64,000 bases of DNA, from the NCBI RefSeq assembly GCF_032118995.1, contig NC_092648.1:22596450-22660449 (forward strand). The letters run 5' to 3'. This stretch comes from Asterias amurensis (taxonomy: Eukaryota > Echinodermata > Asteroidea > Forcipulatida > Asteriidae). A program made the position numbers and the translations under genes. The notes under the pieces were generated by a model. It had not been told where the DNA came from and did not search any database. It saw nothing but the letters and a program-made list of their open reading frames with translations. Below, one piece after another: positions 55,001-64,000 of the stretch (position 1 is the stretch's first letter; each line of letters opens with the position of its first letter).

Positions 55001-57062
55001 TCAAGAGTATCGAAGTACACTAACACATAAACACATTGAAATAGATCTTCTCAGAGCGTTTGCTCAACTCATTTTGATTGTTTTGTAAAAGAAATTCTGG
55101 TCCAGTAAACATTTGGAGATACTAACGCTGCAGTCTTGTAGATTCTCCCCCCCCCCTGAATATGCTTCAAGGTTTTTCATTGTTAAAAGAAATTCCATTG
55201 CCATTTTTGATAGCTTGTGTAAGACGCCATCTTGAAACCAAGTCCAACCGAGCCAACAACTGTTGCGTTGGAGCAGTTGCATCAGCACAACGAAACCAAA
55301 GATGAGAAAATGATCTTAGATTGAAAACTGTTCTACCAAGTGAGCCTAATGAACTTTCCTTCACTGCCTCTACTACCCCTTTGATCTAAAGTTACCTTCT
55401 GTAATGCTTGGCCGAGAGTTCGTGAGTTTTTCACATATCCTCCTGGCTGTGTCGTGTCTTGACTAAATTTCTCATATTTCAAATCACCACGGTCTTTCAC
55501 TGTCAACCCTGAAAAAGAAAATGTTTTTTTAACGGAAAAAAAAACAATAAATAAACTAGACATTAGGTGGTCGGCTGTCGTTTGGTCAGTGTTTTAAAGT
55601 GATGTGAAGAGTGTTGTTTTAACAACAAATAGCTAATCCAAAATCAAAGAAATCCAAAAGAAAGTGTATTCTTGATGTGTTATATGGTAAAGCATCAAAA
55701 GGTGTACATTTCAGCCTAAATGAGATTAAAACAACGCCTTTTCAAAGCATTTTGCAGGCATTTCTGGTTAGACAGGGCAAAAGGTCAAGAAAAGGTCACC
55801 AACATATCCAGTTTTGTACGTAAAGCCCTTTCATATGATGTATAGATTGTCAAACCTTGACCAAATTAATCAAATAATTGACAAGGACTTTGATATTTTA
55901 GAGGGCTGGAATATGCCCCTCAAAAATAACAAGCAACCAAACCACAAACCTATCGCTACCCGATAAGCACACCAATACTGCTGAACAAAAACAAGCAGTT
56001 AAAACTAATTTGTTCATGCAAGGGTTTCTCCACCCAATACCTGTGTGCACCTCGCACCTCTATGAACTTGACCTCTTGGACCTTGTTGTATTTGCTTGTT
56101 GTGTTTTTACATCGCTTTTATTTCTGTACAGATACCAACCTACACAATCCTTTGCTCCACCAACACTGGGCTCTTGCACATCCCACGTTACATTAATTCC
56201 ATGAACACAACGTTCTTGAGGACATTGATCCTTTTCTGTTTCAGGTCCACACAATTGCAACTCCCTCCCACCTAGCCTTCAGCAGGAAAGCTCCCTCCAC
56301 CAACTTCAAATCACAACTAAAAATAAAAATTCTTGTTGTCAACGCTTAACTCTGTTTGGATAACTCTACTTTGCATCTTTTTGATTTTTGCCAAGACTGT
56401 ACTGTAGTTACAACATCATTTTCTCATAACCCGCGCCAGGAGTTTCAAGTTGACAGATATGGCCATTATTATAATAGGTAAATGTTGACATCGAATTGAA
56501 GTCTGATTATTACTTACCCATTTCTTTCAACCTTGATATAAGTCCAGCCTCCCTGATGACGTCAGGGCCGTACATTACACCCATGTTAGGCTGACATAGA
56601 ATATAAAAAAAGGGAAATTACAAATTCAGTAACATTAACTGATGAGAAAAAGGTGTAATTACAGTAATTACAGTAATTACAGTAAGTAATTATACAGGAT
56701 TTGATCACAATATTAAACAAGGGTGTGGACCTTATGGTTATATGGTTTCTGACTGACACCACCGATATTGACTTATATAGGGATAGTTTAAGTGTACCAT
56801 GGTGCAGATATTCCAAGAAGTTGCTAAAACACTTAAATTTGTTTTCTTTCTTTACACCTACCTGTCCCTCATGAATGGGCACACCTATCACCCCAATGTT
56901 TTGCCTTGTCACATAAGCACTGGAGCGTGACGACGAATGGATTAAACTTGCGCAGTTCCCTGGGCATTTCTTATGGACGTTTGTGGCCCTCAATATGGGT
57001 TTATGCTGCACCGACGTAAGACATGATCTGATTGCTCGGGCCAGCACTGCTATGGAAGCCAT
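49011..57062 (-). CDS. ARG2: Arginase, probably mitochondrial (8 exons, complete)
   Basis: Minus-strand exons 57062-56862, 56590-56518, 55508-55396, 53348-53035, 51484-51380, 50628-50552, 49664-49605 and 49177-49011 (TAG): 1110 nt, 369 residues, phases consistent. Arginase hydrolyses L-arginine to ornithine and urea with a two-manganese centre. Visible ligands and catalytic blocks: GGDHS, DAHADIN, SGNLHG, FDIDSFDP, TGTP and EVNP, so the active site is complete. The first 55 or so residues are Arg/Ser/His-rich with few acids, then GVIGVPIHEGQ opens the fold; this fits a mitochondrial presequence, as in ARG2, though invertebrate arginases often predate the ARG1/ARG2 split. A 3' splice site (TTTTCAG) at 57088 implies a non-coding 5' exon, with a possible donor near 58091. 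Exons 6-8 lie inside duplication unit B and are copied in unit A. Confidence 0.92.
50014..50389. mobile_element. TTAA-bounded MITE, GGAAAGGTACAC subfamily (unit B)
   Basis: Starts TTAAAGGAAAGGTACAC and ends TTCAGTGCCTTTAA. Arginase intron 6. Followed by a SINE fragment with CTTCGGATGTGACGTAAAGC. Confidence 0.75.
50694..50872. mobile_element. GGGCCC-type MITE (unit B)
   Basis: Starts AAGGCCCAATTTCATAATGC, ends TAAGAACCTGGGACC. Arginase intron 5, partner of 41149-41334. Confidence 0.6.
51650..51753. mobile_element. ~104-bp palindromic element in arginase intron 4
   Basis: Ends GTCTATTCCCCC and GGGGGAATAGAC. Inner arms GGGACCTATTTCCC / GGGAAATAGGCCC are inverted. A young fold-back element. Confidence 0.65.
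52499..52692. mobile_element. ~194-bp palindromic MITE in arginase intron 4
   Basis: Left AAGCCCGGTTCATACTTCCT, right AGGAAGTATGAACTGGGCTT. Inner arms GCAATGCGATACGAAT / AATTCGCATCGCATTCG and GACGTCA on both sides. The centre has TTGAGTTGGTTGAG. Confidence 0.75.
53670..53909. mobile_element. GGGCCC-type MITE, 'TAAGC' variant, in arginase intron 3
   Basis: Right end GCCATGAAATTGGGCCCTGA; the interior has the same order of blocks as 11035-11288 (GAATGCCTAGTAA, GGAATGCGCT, CCTGCTTCCGTAAG). The left GGGCCC end is worn. Confidence 0.6.
56655..56692. repeat. ATTACAGTA microsatellite
   Basis: About four units of AATTACAGT in arginase intron 1, close to exon 2. Confidence 0.6.
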
Positions 57063-57177
57063 ATTATCGGTTCTGTCTTGCTAATCCCTGAAAATCAAAT
57101 GAGAAAACAGACACTATAAACTGTGAGTGAGTAAAAAATGTAACAAATCTTTCATAGCCCCCCCCCCCCCCCCACTA

Positions 57178-57280
57178 TAAAGGCTGGTTTATTGTCGGTC
57201 GTGCAACACAAAAACTGCATCAAGATTTCCATTGCCCGACCATCGCGCGACTCGTGCGACCGACTTCAAACCGGCCTTAA
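57178..57280. mobile_element. ~100-bp palindromic element (AAAGGCTGGTTTA ends)
   Basis: AAAGGCTGGTTTATTGTCGG at the left and CCGACTTCAAACCGGCCTT at the right, with GGTCGTGCAAC / GTGCGACC inside. A run of C bases lies just left at 57159-57174. Confidence 0.55.
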
Positions 57281-57412
57281 TAATAAAAGCATGTTGCACA
57301 ATTCTTGTAATCGGCAAAGATCCTATGAAAACATCTCACCAACTTTTTGTATTGTAAGGCTCCCGTGGGAGCCTTTACTCTAAGGAAGGTAGAAGTACAC
57401 AGAGTACATACA

Positions 57413-57452
57413 TAGTTGCGATAATGTAACCCTCCTCCCGTTATCGCAACTA
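57413..57452. mobile_element. 40-bp fold-back mini-element (AGTTGCGATAACG family)
   Basis: TAGTTGCGATAATGTAACC joined almost directly to CCGTTATCGCAACTA. No matching flanking duplication was found for this copy. Confidence 0.7.
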
Positions 57453-57736
57453 GGTTATTTTTATACAGTCTTTAAAAAGATGGTAAATCACAAATCCCCC
57501 ACCGCCCAGGCTGTTTTTTTTTTTTTTTTTTTCAAAACCAGCCAATGAAAAAGAATTATTCTTAAGACTTACTTCATTCATTTCAATCTACATTCATAAT
57601 CATATTCTTACCTTCCACTTTTTACAAAGTTATACTTATAGCACAGGCAGCCGGCCTGGGAATGGGGATTGTTCAAGAACGAAGTACCTCCCACGAAGTG
57701 TACAATTACAAATATAGCGTTCAATTTACTTCAAAA

Positions 57737-57868
57737 GGAAAAGTTTCCGTATGGCGCCACCACTTTTTCATTAAAAATAAAATAATATTGTATCTAATTT
57801 ACCTGATTGATATATCCCTTTTTGTAAAAATGAGTGAAAAAGTGGTGGCGCCATACGGAAAGTTATCC
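57737..57868. mobile_element. 132-bp GGCGCC MITE with 8-bp TSD
   Basis: Same family as 15561-15692, opposite orientation. CTTCAAAA flanks it at 57729-57736 and 57869-57876. The ends are GGAAAAGTTTCCGTATGG and GGATAACTTTCCGTATGG. Confidence 0.9.
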
Positions 57869-58417
57869 CTTCAAAACCCTGCTTTTCAGCTGATTGCATT
57901 TTGGTGTGAGGTGTGGTGTCTATGTGTCCGGACCTCCACTCTATCATTTTTCCCATTGGTCTTGTTGACCAATAACGGGCGAAGATGTGGTCGAGCCCCC
58001 ACCCAGCCTTCCCCTACCTAAGCCTAACTAATCATTATCATGCTAATCACTGGACTTTGGTTTTTGGTTAAAATCACCTACCTGTCACCTTAGCACACCT
58101 CCTGCACAGTTCGTCGTTATCAACAACTGCAGATGACATGAATCATAAGACTAGAAACGTGCTAACTCAATCATTCAAAAAGAAGATAACTTTTTTACCC
58201 TTGCACGGCATAAAATGGACCACCAAACACTTATGTAGATGGCGCGCGCATCGGACCACCTTTTGCAAGATTTTTGTATACCCGCCAGCGGGAGAGGGCG
58301 TCCTAACCATTGTTTGGATTCCTTTACTGATAATCTTCATCCTCACTGCGCAGACACATGTCGCTGTTCCAGAATATTGTAAAAAGTCTAAAATTTGTTG
58401 TCATATTATAGCTAGCT

Positions 58418-58741
58418 AGGGAAGGTACACGTTTTGTAATTACTCAAAACAAATATTAACTGAAAAACTGACTTGGTATAAAACATTGTGAGAAACGGCT
58501 CTCTGTGAAGTAGCATAGATTTTGAGGGAGAGGTAATTTCTCACTAAAATAATAAAATACTTCTGGCTAGTCTTTTATTCGTATGTGTGAAAAGCACACA
58601 AGTTCGTCATGGTCCAACAAGGGTGTTGTGTCTCTCATCTCGCAACTTCGATGACCAATTTAGCTCAAACTTTCACAGGCTTGTTATATGCTTATGTTGG
58701 GATACACCAAGTAAGAAGACTGGTCTTTGACAATTACTAAT
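58418..58741. mobile_element. Worn MITE, GGGAAGGTACAC subfamily
   Basis: Family blocks GGGAAGGTACACG, TATAAAACATTGTGAGAA and ATACACCAAGTAAGAAGAC occur in order. The TTAA ends are lost and there are several internal deletions. Confidence 0.65.
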
Positions 58742-58759
58742 TTTATAGAATAAGGAACA

Positions 58760-59003
58760 CGGCCCAATTTCATAGAGTTGCTTTGCACAAAAATCTGCTT
58801 AGCATGAAATTTCTTCCTTGATAAAAACAGGATTCCCAACCAAATTTACATTTGTTTCATAATGCTTGTAACTGGTTTTCAGCTGTTGTTTGCTATTCCT
58901 GAAAAATCGCGTGGAAATTTGGTTGGTAATCCTGTTTTTATCAAAGCAAATTTTTTGTGCTTAGCAAATTGTTTGTGCTTAGCAGCTCTATGAAAATGGG
59001 CCC
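58760..59003. mobile_element. GGGCCC-type MITE
   Basis: CGGCCCAATTTCATAGAG at the left and CAGCTCTATGAAAATGGGCCC, shortened here to CTCTATGAAAATGGGCCC, at the right. The long inner arms AAATTTACATTTG / GGAAATTTGGTTGG resemble the copy at 1072. Confidence 0.75.
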
Positions 59004-60302
59004 ACCTCAACTTGAAATGTCGCGCCCCCTCCATCCGAGTTGATTTGCATCATCAGAGCACATCATTATTTTTCTTTAGTGGGGAGGAGGCCGAGACCAA
59101 TACTACAAAATAAAGATATGCCCTCCACTGGAACATTTCCTACTCCTTTTTTATATTTTTATTCTGTTTTGTATTTTTCTATTATACAAACCCCAAAAAA
59201 CTTAAAAAGTGACAAGAAATGAGGAGGAGTACGTGTTCCCGAATGAAGGGAAATCGTTTTATGTTAATTGTGTTTTCTCTTTGTTTGGGGTTTAGGGAGA
59301 GGGGCAACAGCAGAACATTAACAAAAGTTATTTAGAAAATTAAGAATTGTTTGGATTGACTTTCAAATGCCTTTAATGGTCTTCTACCTATCGTTTCACT
59401 GGATGAAAATTAAATTCTTCAACCGACAGAGCCCCCCTCCCCGTAACCCCGCCCTAAATCTAGATCGGCAATTAAAGTCACATGTTAAAGTATTGTCGTT
59501 ACGCCCCTACCCCTTTTAACAAATTCCTGTTCATACAAACACTTATACTAAAGTAATGTTTTTATTGTGACAGCAAAAAGGGCTAAGACTTTAAAAACAT
59601 TAAATAGGCCAACAAATGTGTCGATAAAAGCAGTTGGTTGTAGGTTCAGATCATTTTAATCACCACCAGTACTGAGTCTCCAGAGGGAGTAAGCTGGACT
59701 CATACAATTTCAATAGCAAGCTCCCTGGAAACGAGTATGCAGCACTCAGCTGCTAAAGAAAATGGCGACGCCGTGAAGTTATCTGAAAGTTGAATGCTAT
59801 CCCACAACGAATTCCTCCTCAGCTAGTGAGGACTCGAGTTCTGTGTAAACTCGCATGTAAAGAGGCATAACATGGTTGAGGTTCTTCACTACACTTGCGG
59901 AAGGACATACATGAGAACCAGTAGATCCTACACGTCCAAAATGCAGTTTAAAACTTGTTAATTTGATTGGTTGGTGGTGTAGCATGCATTCATTGAGAGA
60001 CATGAAACGTAAGAAAAACATTGCTAAACAATTGATTTAACGCCATGAACAATTTTGGTGTTTTTATTTGAAATTGTCACTCTTAATAATAATACATTCA
60101 TGTTTTAATTAACCAAATGTCACTGAAACTTATCCATGATTTCATTGTCTACAAAAATGTTAAAAACAAACTATCTTTTTTGTTTTTGAATTTAATTTTT
60201 AGTTGTTTTTGTTTTTTTAAATACTTTATAAGATTTAACAAAAAATTCACGATTTAAAATTGCCCAACTTGTTTGATATAATATGCACATTTCCTAATCC
60301 GG

Positions 60303-60447
60303 AAAAATTTCTGTATCCTGCTACCACTTCTTCACTAATTTTTACAAAAAGGAATATTTTATTTAGTATTAAGTAAATTAGTACAGTAGAAACCTTTTTT
60401 GTTTAATTACGAATGAAAAAACGGTGGCAGAATACAGACATTTTTCC
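60303..60447. mobile_element. Diverged GGCGCC-MITE relative
   Basis: TTTCTGTATCCTGCTACCAC and GTGGCAGAATACAGACA echo the family ends, and ACAAAAAGGAATATTTTA echoes the middle. The GGCGCC core is changed. Confidence 0.5.
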
Positions 60448-60466
60448 TTTATTTTAGCAACTTGTA

Positions 60467-60517
60467 GTACCAATTCCTTGAAGTAATGAGAGGAATATTT
60501 TCTCAAGGAATTGGTAC
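60467..60517. repeat. 15-bp-stem hairpin
   Basis: GTACCAATTCCTTGA (60467-60481) and its exact complement TCAAGGAATTGGTAC (60503-60517), with a 21-base loop. It lies 25 bases left of the larger 79-bp palindrome. Confidence 0.7.
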
Positions 60518-60542
60518 CAGTTTTCTAAAACGCTAACTATAA

Positions 60543-60708
60543 CCTATTCGCTATTGCAGCTGCGCATGTCCGTTACTGCTGACAACGCAATTTGTTTATC
60601 TCCCGTGACCTTTTGACAATAAACCCGGGTATTGTCAAAAGGTCACGGGAGATAAACAAATTGCGTTGTCAGCAGTAACGGACATGCGCAGCTGCAATAG
60701 CGAATAGG
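60543..60708. repeat. Perfect 79-bp inverted repeat with 8-base spacer
   Basis: 60543-60621 and 60630-60708 are exact reverse complements over all 79 positions (outer end CCTATTCGCTATTGCAGC, inner end CCTTTTGACAATA). The spacer is AACCCGGG. The unique GC-richer sequence is unlike the other families. Confidence 0.95.
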
Positions 60709-60839
60709 CTTATTAAAAAGAAAGTTCCAGCACTTTAGCAGACATTTCATATCACACTCGTGCTTACACTAAACAGGACAAATAGTTACTGCCTGTTAGT
60801 GTTATTTATGATTTTTTTTTAATTAGGCTTAGGCCCAGT

Positions 60840-61130
60840 TAAAAAAAATACCAGTTGATCGTCTGGGTTTTTTTCAAAAAGAGGAGGATGAGGACCTTTT
60901 AATTTTTTAATTTTTATTTTTATTAAAGCTGGCTGCAATGCATTTTAATTCAAACTGGCCGCCAATTCTTTGGTTTAAAGTCACAAAACAATTAGTAGCT
61001 TTAACGAGAAATACACAATGATAACATTTGTCTTTTTGAAATAAAAATGTAGAATACAAAAAAAGAAAAAAAAAGAGGATGCGACCTCAAAAAAGGATGA
61101 GGGAGGGGACGATCAACTGGTATTTTTTTA
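60840..61130. mobile_element. ~290-bp MITE with AAATACCAGTTGATCGTC ends
   Basis: AAAAAATACCAGTTGATCGTC-type left end (listed without its first As in the call) and GACGATCAACTGGTATTTTT at the right. The interior is T- and A-rich and has GAGGAGGATGAGG / GGATGAGGGAGGG blocks. Confidence 0.75.
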
Positions 61131-61841
61131 CCTTTTCCTCTCTGTATACATTCTGTCAATCTTTCTTGACATTAATAAAATGTAGTGATTAAATTTTAAG
61201 GTCTAGTCTTGGTTTTTAACTTTAGCCCTTTGTCAAATTAATGCAACTTGGTTCAAATTCATCATTGTGTGGGGAATTTACCCATGGCCACACAAATTCT
61301 ATCCAAAACCTCTGATTTAACTAAATCTTTAAATTTGGGGTCAAATACTGTGTATATGACACACACATTATGACTTACAATTATTGACTCTGCCAAGTAC
61401 TTTGCCAAGTAACAAAGAAGTAGAAGTGGAAGTTCTAAGCAACATAGATTTGTGGAAAAGTAAACTCCTTTTTACTCCACTCCAAGAGAAATTATTCGGT
61501 TATGTCTGATTTATTGCACTGGCCCCCAGTGGAAGCCAGTTTTTAAGGTGTTTGGGCAAAACCTGGATTTTAAAGAAAATCTATGTGTAATGAATAAATT
61601 TGTACGTATTTTATAAGCATCGCAAAAAGGTGAAAATGAGATAACTTTCTTGGCCTAAAACTTTGCATTGCAATGTTTATTGTGAACTTCTAAATTTGCA
61701 ATTTTTAAGAGACCATTCTGCAATAGGATGGAACTTCTAGAGGAAGTAGAGAATGTTGATAAGAATGATTTAAAAGCAACCTGTGCTCCAGTGTGGCTGC
61801 TCTGAATGAGTCAGATAGACGGTTCTATGCTGGTTGGTTAG

Positions 61842-61886
61842 TAGTTGCGATGCCGATAACGTAACCCTCTTACGTTATCGCAACTA
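61842..61886. mobile_element. 45-bp fold-back mini-element with 9-bp TSD
   Basis: TAGTTGCGATGCCGATAACG to TTACGTTATCGCAACTA. GTTGGTTAG flanks it at 61833-61841 and 61887-61895. Same family as 16569-16626. Confidence 0.85.
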
Positions 61887-62991
61887 GTTGGTTAGATGCG
61901 TTTAGGCCCAGCAGGGGTAGTGTCCAAGGCACTTTCATGGAAATGTCACTTTCGATAATATAAATAGGGGATTATACACTTTAAGTTAGTGCAGCCCTTG
62001 AAAAGGGACATACTTAAAAAAAGGGAAACATAAAAAATATAATAACTTACTTTAAATAGTTGCAATTCAAAAAGCACTACAGGAACTATGTATAGCATAC
62101 CAGTAAGTTAGTTGAGCTGTTTTGTCACCAGTTTGTCAACATAGGCTCTCATAGGCCCAAGATGAGAGCCTTGTTCTCATCCTGGATATTTCCTTATATT
62201 CCAAATATACTTGAGAAAACTAAATGGAAGCCCCCATTCTCTGTATAACTGATCCATGTAGAAGTTGAGGGTCACAAAAATGACAAAAAGAAACACTGAT
62301 AATCATTCCGTGCGAGTCCATGACACATCGCTCTGTACTTAGTCTATGATGTTCACTAAATGGTGGGTACCAAGTTGAATGCTCGATATTATCCAAAATG
62401 CACACATTCTCACCTGCATTATTGTGTTTGTAAACAGAACACGTTACTCAGCTGACGTAATATGTGTACACACTACACAAGAACTTTGGAATCAGTGCAA
62501 ATCCGGATTCTCGATATGATATTCACACTACAAAGCGAGGAGTTCACGCGTAGAACTGATGATTGTTAATGAATGGCTATTGCTAAATCCATGTTACCCA
62601 GCAGCTATGAAGTGTATGATGGCCTGTTGATCTCAGACTAAACCTATTTCACGTACCAAAAACAGTATTTATAAAACGATCAAGTGCCTCTTTAGACTGT
62701 GTATTAATTGGTTTAGCAACGCCACCTTTTGCCGTTTACTCAGTGTGTTGGTTTTTTGTTATCATGAAGAGATAGCGTTGTGTGTTTATAAACACACACA
62801 AAAATTGACCCGTTGTTATGGATGTAAATATATTGCATGAAGGGGGACATTTGAACAAATTGAAGTTTAATGAATGATGGAGTGCAGTTGTGTCTTTGAT
62901 TGGCTGAATTAGTCAATGCTTAATTTATGAGCTATTCGCTGAAGTCGGTCTGTCATGTCAATGAAGTGGAGCTGCAAGAGTTGGATTTAAT

Positions 62992-63857
62992 ATGGAGTTG
63001 TCTCCATCACCAAGCACCGATCTGTCTACCTCAATTTGGTGCTCAAATCAACGTAAATGTTTCATTTCACTACATTTTACATGTACTTTAGATAATGAGC
63101 TGTTTTTCTGTGTGTTGATCTGAGTATTTGTATTCAGAAGTGGATTAGAGTTTCTTTTGTTTTTTGAAAATTGCAAGTTATAGGCAAGCGAATGCTGTAG
63201 TGTTTTTACATAGTTGTCTAGGTACCTCTGTATATCTAACAATAGCATGGATTTTGTGAACGGGAACATTTTTGCAGAGTGGGTTAGTCCATCACAATGC
63301 ACAAAACAATAGACATACCCTTTTAAATACCTTTTTAAATACAGGACTTTGCATCAACAAATTTATTTAGTGGGGGACATACGGAGATCCTGTACTAAGG
63401 TTGCATTGATTTCAATTTCCCTGCTGTGTTTCATTGGTAGTGTGTATGCTGTGTCCTTCACCCCCACCCAGTTGCCAATATTCTGTGTTATTATAATTAA
63501 TTCTCCTTTTTTTTCCACCCCAAAGGTTCCATATGTGTTTAAAATCCTAATACATTAATGTTTTTAACTTACTTGAAATTCATGCACTGCGGAAGCCTGC
63601 CAATTTTGTGAATGATTTTCACAGCCCATCGCGATCATTGTGGATTCTTTTCACATGTTTTTTTTTAATGAAACTGCCATTGACCATTTACAGTCAGGAA
63701 ATATGATTAGGGTCTTAATTTGTAGTTTATTATTTACTAAATCAAACATATTGTTTCTTAATTCACAGCCATTGAAGTAACCGAGGAGAACTTTGAGCCT
63801 CTTCTTGTCTATGATGACCTGTTCCTTGATTACTTCAATGCATTCCTGCAGCTCTCA
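62992..63857 (+). CDS. RGS22: RGS22-like, first two exons (runs off the window)
   Basis: Exon 63769-63857 (CAG acceptor, GTAAGT donor) encodes IEVTEENFEPLLVYDDLF then LDYFNAFLQLS. This lines up with the N terminus of vertebrate RGS22 (ITEEEFEDSLATDDFLVDYF then NEFLSL; remembered). RGS22 is a large testis and cilium protein with several RGS domains that binds G-alpha subunits. The proposed exon 1 is 62992-63052: ATG, 20 codons (MELSPSPSTDLSTSIWCSNQ) and one extra base before GTAAAT, whose phase fits exon 2 and yields Pro at the join. Exon 1 is less certain than exon 2: the donor is only fair and the peptide is low in information. All RGS domains lie to the right of the window. Confidence 0.6.
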
Positions 63858-64000
63858 GTAAGTTAATTTTCAACAAATGATTTAGTACTTTGAAATTTAA
63901 ATGTATGGTCTGTTTGATTCCAAAAGAGCTGAGAAAGGAATGGTTTTGCTTCATGTCTGAGGACAGTTCCTTGGCTTGAAATCTGGACTGCAGGCCCGAG
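63858..64000 (+). other. RGS22 intron, right window edge
   Basis: Sequence after the 63857 donor shows no further exon before the window ends. Confidence 0.5.

Larger units (their letters stand above)
57063..62991. other. Intergenic between arginase (-) and RGS22 (+), head to head
   Basis: Likely holds the arginase non-coding 5' exon (candidate donor near 58091). It also holds many palindromic elements: 57178, 57413, 57737, 58418, 58760, 60303, 60467, 60543, 60840 and 61842. A 75-codon minus ORF at 59797-60021 is not supported as a gene. The remaining parts are AT-rich and unremarkable. Confidence 0.55.

Noticed and set aside
59797-60021. 75-codon minus-strand ORF ending SSLAEEEFVVG
   Set aside because: It looks protein-like, with an ATG within the ORF, but I recognise no family and see no neighbouring exons or poly(A) signal. 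Not enough support for a gene.
1-64000. CRISPR array or bacterial defence system
   Set aside because: Repeats are dispersed, palindromic and flanked by target duplications; no regularly spaced array and no prokaryotic genes are present.

Overview
The window is animal nuclear DNA: small exons with GT-AG introns, long AT-rich introns, and a very high load of short palindromic transposons and tRNA-derived SINEs. Single-exon TLR genes in tandem, a mitochondrial-type arginase and this style of repeats suggest an invertebrate deuterostome, most likely an echinoderm (sea star or similar). This is inference; no species can be fixed from the sequence alone. No prokaryotic genes, CRISPR arrays, rRNA, functional tRNA genes or autonomous transposon proteins were seen.

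Layout. (1) 227-10631 (+): fourteen exons encoding the C-terminal quarter of kinetochore scaffold KNL1 (coiled coil plus RWD region), 5' end outside the window. (2) 13831-14981 (-): a three-coding-exon gene for a 119-residue protein matching SPMIP10/TEX43, a sperm axoneme microtubule inner protein. (3) 16856-20245 (+): five exons of an Arg/Ser- and Lys-rich nuclear-type protein that I cannot name, 5' end not found. (4) 25514-30155 (-): six exons giving a complete 284-residue NSL1 (MIS12 complex subunit), the direct partner of KNL1. (5) 32290-51376: a head-to-tail tandem duplication of about 9.5 kb. Each unit holds a single-exon Toll-like receptor gene (+) and the last three exons of an arginase gene (-). 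TLR copy A is intact; copy B has a one-base insertion just after the transmembrane segment that removes the TIR domain. (6) 49011-57062 (-): complete eight-exon arginase whose last three exons lie in unit B; unit A carries a second, orphan set. (7) 62992-63857 (+): the first two exons of a gene matching the N terminus of RGS22, running off the right edge.

How the parts relate. KNL1 and NSL1 belong to the same KMN kinetochore network and contact each other directly, yet lie about 15 kb apart here on opposite strands. SPMIP10 and RGS22 are both sperm/cilium-type genes. The TLR duplication is young: substitutions crowd into the LRR ectodomain and the TIR-coding part is unchanged at protein level. 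Most remaining sequence is non-autonomous DNA transposons of at least ten families, several with clear target-site duplications, nested insertions, and one insertion present in only one of the two duplicated units.
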